Source of the DNA: Megamerina dolium
Lineage: Eukaryota > Arthropoda > Insecta > Diptera > Megamerinidae
Direction: 5' to 3'
Length of the DNA: 64,000 nucleotides
NCBI GenBank assembly: GCA_963854835.1
Contig: OY978529.1
Location: 45,950,821-46,014,820, forward strand
Both the position numbers and the translations under genes were made by a program. Positions 1 to 12,461 of this stretch are shown piece after piece (within the stretch, counting starts at the first letter, position 1; every line of letters begins with the position of its first letter). A model generated the notes under the pieces. It saw nothing but the letters and a program-made list of their open reading frames with translations, did not search any database and had not been told where the DNA came from.

Positions 1-420
1 AATAGGATAAGATAAGTAATGTATGTATGTATGAATAAACCAGACATACCATACAAAGTAAGTTAAATCTCATAATATATGCCTTTAAACACTTATCAGT
101 ACCTCGGTAGGTGTATATTTGTTCCAATAAATGTGTTCCATATCTACATTCCACCGTGCGAAATCAATTCAGAGGCTGCTGGTTTAATTGAATGAATGCA
201 CACATTTAATATTTCCCCTTTAGAGTATAAATTATAAAACGCTTTTCTATTAATTTAATTTAACAAATAACTAATATGTTATAACACAGTGCGACATTTC
301 AAATGGGTATTGCGTGAAACCAAATAAAGTGATAGTTTTAGGTCTCCGTAATACTAAAAAAAATGCTCTTTTCGAGTTTATCCTTAATTAAATCATTGCG
401 AATAATAAGCATATTTAATG
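1..420. other. AT-rich non-coding DNA
   Basis: I see no gene, RNA or recognisable repeat here. There is a short TATG/TGTA microsatellite near position 20-34. Confidence 0.5.
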
Positions 421-770
421 GGTGCCATAGACTAGTGGTTAGTGTGTTCACCTTCTGATATGTAGGTCGTGGATTCAATCCCCGGCTAATAAATTTAATA
501 TCGAAAAGATTTTCCTTTCCAAAGGTATCCACTTGTCGACAAACAATTGGCAATTATTCCGACAGTAACAATTTGCCATGGAAAAGTTTCTAAAAGAATT
601 CTGTAGCGAAGCTTAGGAAAAGTGATGTCGCAAGACTTCTGCCGTTCGGATCTGGATAATATAAGTAGGTCCCTTCTAATACTGTCCAAAATTTAACACT
701 CACAACAGTAATGGAACAGGATCTCATCCAAAGAGCCCTTCGAGGCTTATAAGTGCCAAATATTATTATA
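421..770 (+). mobile_element. tRNA-derived SINE, near full-length copy
   Basis: The copy begins with a tRNA-like head. A degenerate A box (TAGACTAGTGG, 428-438) is followed by a B box (GGATTCAATCC, 471-481), the internal promoter layout of RNA polymerase III. After the head comes the family-specific body, including a stretch with GAAAAGATTTTCCTTTCC, the segment around GTCCCTTCTAATACTGTCC, and the end GGCTTATAAGTGCC, then an AT-rich tail. The same order of segments recurs at 56952-57312 in the same orientation and at several places in reverse. It encodes no protein. The 3' end abuts an older dispersed repeat. I saw no clear target-site duplication for this copy. Confidence 0.75.
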
Positions 771-2340
771 CCCTGCATAATGCAATATGCATGGTATATT
801 CATTTCGGTCAGATGTTTGTGTCCACTTGAAGGAATCTCCGGAGATATAGACATAGATATATATTCGTGATCAGCGTCGATTAAATTTTCGATTTAACGA
901 TGTCCGTCCGTCTGTCTGTCACCTGGCTGGTTCGCACGATAACTTGAGTAAATATTTAGCTATTTCGATGAAATTTGGCATAAGTAATCTATGATCCAAG
1001 GGTACGGAGGGGATTGTTATTGGGCATGATCGGTCAATAACCACGCCCACACCAAGCATTCAAAGCGACTAACCTCGAAATTTTCAAAATCTTTAACTTG
1101 CTATAACTCACATAATATACCACTTGGGACAACAATATTTCGCTCATAGAGTTATATTATACTACTATATAACCTCGCTAAAAGTGGGTGAGCCACGCCT
1201 ACTTTCTAGCGTAGCTCCCATACAAAGTGTCTGTACTTCTTTTAAATTGAAACTGCTGTAACTTCTACAATCTTCTGTCTAGAATAACCATAATTGACAC
1301 TTAGATTAACACGGCAGTCAGAAATAATATGGCAGAAAATCAATGTGCCACGCCCACTCCTTTTTGGGTCTCCCATACAAAGTTGCGGAAATTAAAAAAA
1401 ATGTTACCGGTTATAACTTGCGAACTATTCAGCGTAGAATAACGAGATTTAAGGTGTGGATTAGTATTGTACGAGCAACTAGGCTCACAGAAAATGGGCG
1501 CATCACGCCCAGTTTTTATCGTAGCCCCCATACAAATTTTAAATTGAAACAGCTGTAACTTCGGCAATCTTCTGTCTAGAATAACCATGATTGACACTTA
1601 AATTAATATCGTAGTCGGCAAAAATCTGACAGAAAATCAGTGTGCCACGCCCACTCCTTCATGGGTCTCCCATACAAAGTCGAGTGAATTAAACTAAAAT
1701 TTTAAGCTCCATAGCTTACAAACCATTTAGCCTAGGACAACGAGACTTAGGGTATGGATTAATATTGTACGAGCAACTAGGCTCACAGAAAATGGGCGCA
1801 CCACGCCCAGTGTTTATCGTAGCCCCCATACAAATTTTAAATTGAAACAGCTTTAACTTAGGCAATCTTATGTCTACAATAACCATAATTGACACTTAAA
1901 TTAATATCGTAGTCGGAAATAATCTGGCGAAAAATCAGCGTACCACGCCCACTTCTTATTGGGGCTCCCATACAAAGTTGAGGAAATTAAACAAAAATGT
2001 TAACCACCATAACTTAGAAACTATTCAACGTAGGACACCAAATTTAAGGTGTGGATTAACATTGAAAAATTAATTGGATTTACTAGAAAGTGGGCGTCAC
2101 TTTTTATATAGCTCCCATACTAAGCCTCGGAATTATCTTAAAATCCTTTTACTTCGTCAAAGTCAACCATATTTCGGGTGTAAATTAGTAGTATATGCAA
2201 AAATTGTTTCTCGAAAAGTGGAAATAAAAGAAAAATTGGATATTCGAGTAAACTTTTTATATATAAATCTACATATGCAGGGTATAGTTTGATCGGCCCC
2301 AGCCGAATGTAAGGAGATTTTTTTATTGTAGAGGGTATAG
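771..2340. repeat. Dispersed repeat of about 150-bp monomers
   Basis: The block starts near ACCCTGCATAATGC and ends near TATGCAGGGTATAG, so its ends carry inverted TACCCTGCATA-type sequence. In between, a monomer with the pattern CCACGCCCA...CTCCCATACAAA recurs about every 142-156 bp (near 1041, 1193, 1348, 1502, 1645, 1801, 1943 and 2091). Alternate monomers are most alike, giving a higher-order period of about 298 bp (compare 1269, 1567 and 1865). GTCCGTCCGTCTGTCTGTC near 901 is typical of a widely dispersed dipteran repeat. It has no coding capacity. A helitron- or DINE-like non-autonomous element is possible but not shown. Confidence 0.6.
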
Positions 2341-3654
2341 AATCTTTTGAAAGTACATGTCACAGATATTGAAACAATTAGCTTTGTTAGCTTTTAATGT
2401 AATAATTATTGGATTCATAATTTACGATTGTATAATTTCAAATCCCCCTCTTGATTGTTTTTTCGCTACGGCCCTGGTTTATATGGATATGCTAATTTAT
2501 AATAATTATGATAGAAGAATTTAATGAAGTAATTTAAAATCAGCAAAAAGTAAACAACACCACAGACAGTTTTGATATTTGTCGTCCACCATTAGTTTAG
2601 GATCGATTGCTTGACTACTACTTTCTACTATTCTACAACAGTTATTTTTGTATCATGAGCAATTTGCATACATGCGTACTATATTTATGTACATACATAA
2701 TTACACATAACTATGTATATCTGAATATACATATATGTTAAGATGGAGATAGGTAAAGGTTTGAAATATCAATCAATCGACCAGATAACATTTGGCAACA
2801 AAAAAAAAATATTTATATCCGATTCGGATGCATTTTACACGCTTTAATACTAACAACAATAAGAAGATTTTCAATTTCTTACTGCACCCTAATGTATATA
2901 AACAAATTATGTAGAATAAAGTAGACGACAACGACACTCGTGTTAATAAAAATAACAATACAATTATTATATTCACGCGTTGTTTTTATTACTAAATATA
3001 CAAATATGCATACACATACGTACATATATGTACACATATATGTAGGCATGTATATTTGATTTGTTCATTGAACAATAAATAGAAATATATATGAAAACCC
3101 ATATAATTTAATATGAATGTGCTTGCGACTTTTTTAAACTTGTTGTTCCTTTTTTGCTACATATTTATTATCGAACGTTTGTGAGATTAGCATAAATTTA
3201 TCAACATGTTTTTGATAAATTTTTGATGCTTCGAGTATGTTAAGTGTGTGCATCAATAATAATGCGAGCCAATGACGTATGGATATGGATAATTGTAATT
3301 TTTATATTGTAGAACTATAAATTCGCTTATAAGCAAACTTATGTCGATATTTCATTGACAATGTTCACTTGCTGCCAAACTACAATAATAAACTTATTAT
3401 TGTGTTGAGAAATGAACACTGAAAAAAGAGAGCAACGAACACACACTGTCTGATTTCTAAAGTAGAAAGGGGTTATTAATTCGATTTTTTAAAGCGATTC
3501 TTAAATATGTGAAGAATCTAAATCCTTTCCTTTAAAAAAAACAATCAACACAGAAATAAGAAAACCGTAGCCGTAGCTCATAATTGGTTTGGTAATGGTT
3601 TTGATTCGTCAACTGTCACACGGAGCAATCAAACCTACCTCGCTTTTATTTAAG
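2341..3654. other. AT-rich non-coding DNA
   Basis: No gene or classified repeat is visible. Several TACATATATGTA-type motifs occur, as in much of this window. Confidence 0.45.
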
Positions 3655-4690
3655 TAATAATATTGCATGAGTTCAACAAGCCACGCCCAGTGATTAATGT
3701 AGCTCCCATACAAAGTCGTGAAAAATATTTAACTTTGAAACGGCATAATTTACGTACTCTGCCGCCTGAGACAGCCACATTTGACACGTTAATTAACATT
3801 GTTAGAAAATAATTATATTACAAGAAATGCATGCCAGCTTAATATGGCTCGTCCTAATCTGTGAGAACATTGTCTGTGACACTGATGGGTCCAAGACTGA
3901 AGAAGGCGCCGGAGCTGGCACATACTGTCTTGAGATTCAACTGTCAATAAGTCTTGGAACGATAGCAACGGTCGTTCAAACCGAAATATATGCCATCAAT
4001 GTCTGCACCAGATCCATTCTGTCTCAAGAGACAAGAAACAAAAGAATACATATAATCTCACATAGCCAGGCAGCAAATAAGGCAATGACCAAAAAGACAA
4101 TAACCTCTAGGATTGTCTGAAAAACAGTAAATCTAAAATCTTTGTAGATTGAATAAAGTAGTACTACACTGGGTCAACCTAACAATTTTTAGTAAAATCA
4201 AACAGAAAATGAAACAACATTGTAAAACAAAAAAGTTTCAACTTATTCTGTCCGGCATATGCCCGAAAGAAAATTAAGATATTTATTGCAACTGAGCATA
4301 ACATAACTAAAACTAATCACTTATAGTGAAATGTATAGCTTTTGAAGGGAAGAAAAATCTTTCACACACTTAATTCTAGAATGCCCACCCATAACTCTAA
4401 CAAGAAGGCAGACAATTCAGACTTATTCATTGATAAAATTGGAGGAAGCATTCTCCTCCACAAAATAGTTGATTTTAGTCGCCATAATTTACGAAGTACT
4501 CAGCTTAGGGTAATCATATTTAAGTTGTGAATTTGTATTGAAAGAATAACTGGATTTGCAAGAAATTGGCAAGCTCCGCCCACTATTTAATATAGCTTCC
4601 ATATAAAATCGTAATTTTTTTTAAAACCTGAAACCAAACAAGGTTTTTTGGTTATATTAAAATCATAAAACCACACCCACTATTTAATGC
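3655..4690. repeat. Remnant of the 150-bp-monomer repeat, interrupted by a LINE piece
   Basis: Both flanks carry the same monomer pattern as the block at 771-2340: CCACGCCCAGTGATTAATG near 3680 and a CCGCCCACTATTTAATATAG-like stretch near 4576. The LINE RNase H piece at 3827-4120 lies between them, which suggests the LINE copy inserted into this older repeat. The exact junctions are blurred. Confidence 0.45.
3827..4120 (+). pseudogene. LINE RNase H domain fragment
   Basis: The 97-codon open frame contains DTDGSKTEEGAGAG, then a stretch ending TEIYAINVC, then IISHSQAANKAM. This is the order of the first, second and third acidic motifs of the RNase H domain found at the end of the polyprotein of I/LOA-type non-LTR retrotransposons. 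The third motif normally reads xxDSQAA; here the acidic residue is replaced by H, so the copy would be catalytically dead. No reverse transcriptase sequence is readable upstream. It is a short remnant, not a host gene. Confidence 0.6.
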
Positions 4691-6822
<2,132 letters not shown>

Positions 6823-7290
6823 TTAGGTGTAGTAAAAGGAAATCCACTACTTTTCCAATAGATGGCTTTAGTAATCTGTATCTCGCGTTGTATAAGTGCG
6901 ATCGTGTTACGCTAGATAGCGTTAGAAAGATAGGATTTCGTACTAAATAAACTTTTCAGGCAGTTTTGTGATTGCTTGACTCAGTATTGTTTGAGCACGC
7001 GTCAAAAATGGTCACCAGTAATGAGAAAATACGCCATATATTACAGTTTTTCTTCGATAAAGGCGAAAAAGTAAGCCAGACGGCTGAAAATGTGAATAGT
7101 GTTTATGGTCCTGATACTGTAACAGCCAATCATGTGGAATTTTGGTTTCGTCGATTCCGTTCCGGTAATTTATCGATATCGATAAAACAATGGAAATCTT
7201 CGAATCTGACCGTCATGTAGGCAATGTTTCTATTGCCCAGGAGTTAAACATTGCACAAAGAACCGTTTGGAACCATTTAAATAAATAAAA
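6823..7290 (+). mobile_element. Mariner-type element remnant, 5' part
   Basis: A TA dinucleotide at 6821-6822 precedes TTAGGTGTAGTAAAAGG, which looks like the start of a mariner terminal repeat. A transposase start at 7008 opens the N-terminal helix-turn-helix region, with the motifs EKIRHILQFFFDKGE and VEFWFRRFRSGN. The frame breaks near 7185. The second DNA-binding helix is still readable in another frame (SDRHVGNVSIAQELN... to about 7288), with a deletion in between. No catalytic domain and no right terminal repeat could be found, so the element is truncated. Confidence 0.75.
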
Positions 7291-7867
7291 CCTTCAATTT
7301 AATGCAAAAATAATAATAATGATGTAGGAATATTACGCCTAAAACTTTGTCAAAGTTACGATTCATTCGTAATTACTAATACAATTTCGTGGCCACGTCG
7401 GAATTAATAATTGCAATTGCTCTTGGTGTCAACGTCGATATTCCCTTCGTAATTAATGACCATCCATTGAGCCATTTTGAACAATCTTGAGCCATTTAAC
7501 AATAAAATTGTAAAAAGTAAATAATACATTTTTTTTTAATTGTTGTTGTGTTTATACCCATTCTAATGTAAATGCACACATGCATATATTGTATATACAT
7601 ATATTTCGCTTATTACTGTGTGTTCTCATACAATAAACTTGATTTCTCTTTAAAAGAGTTTGACTCAATTTTATTCCGTATCGATCGCTCTTTGTTGCTT
7701 ATTTTGCTCTTAAAACTACGATGCTACACAATGGTAAAACTCTCATTTGGAATTAATTGTGTATTTATTTTTTATGAATTTTTGTATATATGTATATTCT
7801 TATCGAAGACACATACAAGCAAAATATAAATAATTATATGATAGACTGGGTTATAGCTATTATATCT
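7291..7867. other. Non-coding DNA
   Basis: I see no recognisable gene or repeat between the truncated mariner and the next dispersed repeat. Confidence 0.4.
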
Positions 7868-8303
7868 TATCAAGTGCCAGGGTATATTCTTTTTGGTCAG
7901 ATGCGTCTAACCATTCACTGGAAGCTACAATGTAGTGAAGTATCCGATCAGTGTCCCTCCGATAGTCGATTTATATGTCACATCTGTCACATATCATCTG
8001 ATAACTTTAACAAATGTTAGATATTTCGACGAAATTTCACATTAGTAGATATAGAAAATATGGAAAACAATGGATATGCTTGCTCATTAAATATATATAT
8101 ATATATATTTTTTTTTTTAATTTAAACCCTTTGCAACTCATTTAATATATCATCAAGAACATAATATTTGACATATAAGATAATATTCTAGTTCCTAAAA
8201 TATAGGTGATACATCCCGACTTAACGGACTTTCTATAAACTTCTATGTGTGCAGGGTACCTATTAGTCGTTCCATGCCGACTGTAAGGCAATATTTTTAT
8301 TTA
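7868..8303. repeat. Short copy of the dispersed repeat seen at 771-2340
   Basis: It starts with GGGTATATTCTTTTTGGTCA, which matches the start of the long copy (GGTATATTCATTTCGGTCA). It ends with GTGCAGGGTACC followed by GCCGACTGTAAGG, matching the long copy's end (ATGCAGGGTATAG ... GCCGAATGTAAGG). The internal 150-bp monomers are largely missing, so this is an internally deleted member of the family. Confidence 0.5.
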
Positions 8304-8430
8304 TTAATTTGTACGCAAATGTACTAAGAATAGGTGCAGAAGTGTAGATCAAAAAGTAATCGTGATTGAAGACTTATTCACCGGTTAATTGTATGTAACA
8401 GCCAGTTGTATCACACGTGTTGCGTGTTCC

Positions 8431-8493
8431 GTGTAATTGAACTAATATTTCAGCACTATCTGTGACAGTCGTGACATATTGGTTCAATTACAC
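8431..8493. repeat. Inverted repeat, potential hairpin
   Basis: The arm GTGTAATTGAACTAATAT (8431-8448) is mirrored by ATATTGGTTCAATTACAC (8476-8493), with one mismatch in 18 positions and a loop of 27 bases. It is not followed by a T-run. It may be the remnant of a MITE. Confidence 0.6.
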
Positions 8494-9239
8494 AGTGCGA
8501 CAGGCAAAATCAGTATTTAGAGAAAATAGAAAGTAATAGTTTTACGTGTCAATAACACTAGGTTAATGAGTTTAGCTCAAATAATGAAGTTATACAAAAT
8601 AAAATAACACAATTTATTGTTAATTTTGGTCAAGTTCTTGAAAAAATATTCTTAGCTATACGCTAAATGGCACTGTAGGCCAATTTTATTGAATTACCTT
8701 AATTTTTCTTATATTTTCGTAGGAAATACTTGTATATGTATGGGTTTTTTTTTTTTTGTACAAATAATCAGGTTATCAGGAAAATAACAACAGAATTTGC
8801 ACACATTAATGCGGACAATTTAAATTTCTCTGAATCTAGTAGTGTTATTACGCCAACGTTAGTGTCTCATAGACACAGTGAACAAATTTTGCAAAATATT
8901 GGCGAAAAGCTCAAATTAAACTAACAGAACCTTAACAACTTAATTTTAAATAAATTAATTTATTTAAGAATAGAATGGTTTTGGAGGAAAACGAATTTCA
9001 ACTTCGATTTGACGAATTGTTCAATGTAACCAATACAGTGAAGGACACATGAGGCAATATTGTATTTTTTTAAGTAGATAAATAATCTATCGCTTTCAGA
9101 GACTTTACCTTAAATTTACCAAGATATACAATACATACATTACTTTAAAAGTTTTCATTTATACATGGTGCCCATTTAGAGTTTAGAGTCGGATGAAAAA
9201 AAGAAAACTAATGAATATTTTTTCGAAGTCATGCGATTA
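8494..9239. other. Non-coding DNA
   Basis: Nothing recognisable was found. A 64-codon open frame at 8730-8924 has no family features. Confidence 0.4.
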
Positions 9240-9700
9240 TTAGAAAGATTGAATTTTGGGGTCAAATTACAGCTAGGAGGTGGTCAATAGACATCAGCAT
9301 TTCAGCTGAGTATTCGATTTCCAAAGACAGTGCGCAAAAGATCTATGGTTACTGTCCTGTTAAAAACAAATGTCGTCCATGTCATCTATGTATATACATT
9401 TTTGGAAACAAAAATTCGTTTAGCATGGCACGGTAATGCTCACCATTTACGATAACGGAGGCTCCTTCCTCATTATTGAAGAAAAATGGACCAATGATGC
9501 CGCCGGATCAAAAACCACACCAAACAGTCAATAGTTGTGGATGCATTGGCATGTTGCTTATTGCCATGCCCATAGATTGAAGACTAAACAATCGAAAATG
9601 TAGTCAAAAATTGGGTTGATCGGATGGGTTACAATACCCCAACCAGCCAGCCGTGGCATTCATTTGAATGATGTTGTGTTTCATTCTTAAATTGAAAAGT
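9240..9700 (-). pseudogene. Tc1/mariner-superfamily transposase remnant
   Basis: Read on the minus strand, the DNA gives a diverged transposase catalytic core: VWCGF*SGGIIGPFFFNN, then GASVIVNGEHYRAMLNEF, then TIDLLRTVFGNRI, and a relic of the PPRSCDLTP segment (PPPSCNLTP). The QQDGA-type motif expected between the second and third segments has been lost. Stops and frameshifts interrupt it. It belongs to the same broad transposase type as the element at 55629-56924 but to a different family by its residues. Confidence 0.65.
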
Positions 9701-10410
9701 CCAATCTTTTAATAAACTCATAACTTTGGTAAAATATTCTTTTTTATAGCAGATTCTAATTCTAAAATTTAAATTGCCAACCCTGTGTGTATAAAAATGT
9801 TAATACTACCAATTTGAAGTAATAAGTAGTAAGCATTTTGTGCTACTTTTAAAATAATGTGTCTTTGGTTTAAATGGTAAGTTCGGAATAATTAATTTCC
9901 CAACTACAGACCATTGCATTGGTACTAATATGTGAATTGAATTCTTAAATAATGTTTTCTTAATTTGAGAGATTTTTATTTTCAATATCTACACAATTTT
10001 CTTTTATTATGTATTTATATGCTTTTGCTTAAATCACAATTATGTAATTAGATAGGTATGTTTATTTCTATTCTTATACTAAATTATAATTATTTTCAAA
10101 CACTCTCACATTCAGTGATTATTAATATTATACTAATAATTCACAAACAGATTTTATAACAAAATTTCATATACACTGATTGCATCTTCCCACATGCTGG
10201 GCACACAAATTTTTCTAAAATCATTTCCACAGACTTATTGTAAAAAATTACATATTCATATCTAGTAGTTGGTAACTTAAAAATAAATTAACAATAATAT
10301 TAATATATAAATATAAAACATACACAAAAATATCATTGAAAAAAAAAGTTATCACTGTTATGATTGTTCTTATTGCTGTTTTTTGATTTTGGTTTTTCTT
10401 TGGTATTATG
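9701..10410. other. 3' flank of CD36 gene 1
   Basis: This AT-rich region lies downstream of the minus-strand gene. A minus-strand AATAAA (10061-10066, seen as TTTATT on plus) about 345 bp past the stop codon could be the polyadenylation signal; this is not proven. Confidence 0.4.
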
Positions 10411-12413
10411 TTAACTTGTGTTTATCGAAATGCAACTACGATTAGTCTCTGTAGAACTAGTACTTGTCGCTTCGGTACCACTGGTATCATCGCCACTGTC
10501 AAAACTTAACGTTTTTCTCAGTACTCTGGCACATTCTTCAGCTCGCTTCAACATTGGTGATCTTCCTGGTGAAATTACAACCATATTTTCTATTTTATCA
10601 TCTTTATGAACGATCTCATTTTCCACATCACTTGCTGCTGTTGTTGTTGTCTGTGATCGACTCCATTTATCGAACAATGGATACCACATGCAACAAATCA
10701 CACCAAGCACCAACAATAAGCCGCCAAAAATATGACCAATAATAATCATTCGAGGTATCATTCGTAAAATATTAGCCAATTGTGGTGAAATTCGAGTTTT
10801 CTCCTCAAACCAGAACAACGGAAAGAATATACGACGTGAATTACGGAATATACTACACATAAAAAAGGATAATTGATTAACATGCAATTAAAATTGAATA
10901 GATGATAAAACCAACCTCACTGATGGAATATTGTCCACAAGTATATTCGATTGCATTTTCACAGAGAATTCAAGCACATAACCAGTATTCGGTTCGAGTG
11001 TGAAATACGATTCGTGTAAATCCTTTTGTGGATTTAATCCTTCAACTTGATCTCCATAATATGGATCGGCATTATAGAAGTGGGGATATGATGCAAAAAC
11101 TGGCATATCATACCAACATGAACTTACGTTCATAACACCGGATGGTATGCATTGTCCGTTGCAATAGCATTTATTCTCCGGATATAAAGTACCTGCAAAT
11201 TAAAAGAGTATTTTCACTGTCTATGTTAGAAGTTAAGAAAAATGAATTGCAATATATTTACCATTATCAACTGCTCTTAGACCAGCATGATATTTATAAC
11301 CAAGTATACCTTCCACCTCATTCGATTCGCTATAATCCAATGGTATCGGACGACATAGATCGGTTAGGAATAAATGAAGTGTATCGTTCTTTTGTAAATG
11401 TGGCGGTTGAAATTCACCCGGTGAACCATAAATTCGGGCACATTCAGATCGATAAAATTTGCTTGTATTCTTATAATTCCAATTATGCAATTGTCCAATG
11501 TTATGTATATTATCAGCTCCGGTGTGTACATTAAAAGTGCCCGTAAACTGTGCACTATTATTACGCTACAGATGTGAGAGAAAAAAAAATGCAAATATAT
11601 ATTTAAGAAAATAATTCGTATAATATGAAAATATATACTAACCGCATAACAATAGCCAAATTTTTCAAATGGCACCACCATATCGGTCATTGAAGGTGGC
11701 ACATTGTAAGCGATATTAAGAAGGGCATCTTCAAAACCAGCAAATAACAATTCTCTTGCGGTTTTTTTCACCGTTATATCATAATTATATAGTTGTAGTG
11801 TGATGTCAATAACGGCACGACGCATAAAATTCCAATTTTTTGCTGTATGCGCAGCACTCTATAAACACATACATACATCAACAATTATAATAGTAATAAT
11901 AATATTAATAAATTGTGTCGCACTTACCACTGCTAGAGAATTAATTGTTACAATTTGATCATCCAAAGTGCCAACACTACCAGCTGCATCAAAAAAATAA
12001 TTACTCTTCTTGCGATATGATACAGTTGCATTTTCCGGATGCCATTTTATATCGACCTTTGTTGGTTTATCGATAAAACGATATGGACCCATTTGTTTTA
12101 ATATCGGTTTAATCGATTTATTATGAAAATCCTCCGGATTCGTCCAATTGTATATATAAAAATCTAATGTCAATGTAAATGGTGGTGTTTCCCACATTTC
12201 CGAAATTTGTGAGTTTGGACGTAATACCATCGCCTGCAATAATATCGTATATAAATTACTATGGTATCAATAAAAATGCATTTTTTGTACCATTACATTT
12301 TCAAGTAAAACATTAAATATCTTCTCCCAGAAGAGTAAAAAACCTATACCCAGCGTACTGATGAAGCATCCAAATATTGTGAAGGCTAAACGTCGATTTT
12401 TAGTCGATAACAT
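10411..12413 (-). CDS. CD36 / class B scavenger receptor family protein, gene 1
   Basis: Six coding exons join to 555 codons: 12413-12291, 12233-11928, 11858-11643, 11565-11262, 11192-10916 and 10852-10411, all with GT..AG introns. The protein has the family layout. There is a short cytosolic N-terminus, a membrane segment at about residues 9-30 (LAFTIFGCF...LLF), a large ectodomain and a second membrane segment at about 443-466, followed by a cytosolic tail of roughly 90 residues. Family signatures visible are YIYNWTNPEDF, MGPYRF, SNYFFDAAGS, HTGADNIHNIG, GSPGEFQPPHL, the cysteine cluster around KCYCNGQC...SSC, and FASYPHFYNADPYY. Several N-glycosylation sequons occur. CD36 proteins bind lipids and lipoprotein-like ligands and can transport lipid or carotenoid. 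The ligand here is unknown. A splice acceptor at 12462 implies a 5'-UTR intron. I cannot assign a Drosophila orthologue with confidence. Confidence 0.93.
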
Positions 12414-12461
12414 TATGAATGTTATTATATGTGTGTGTACTTAGAGTACTTCTTGTATTGT

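Noticed and set aside
421..500. tRNA gene calls for the SINE heads (here and at 56952, 45633 and 49146)
   Set aside because: The acceptor and anticodon stems are not convincingly paired and each head is fused to the same non-tRNA body, so they are SINE parts and not tRNA genes.
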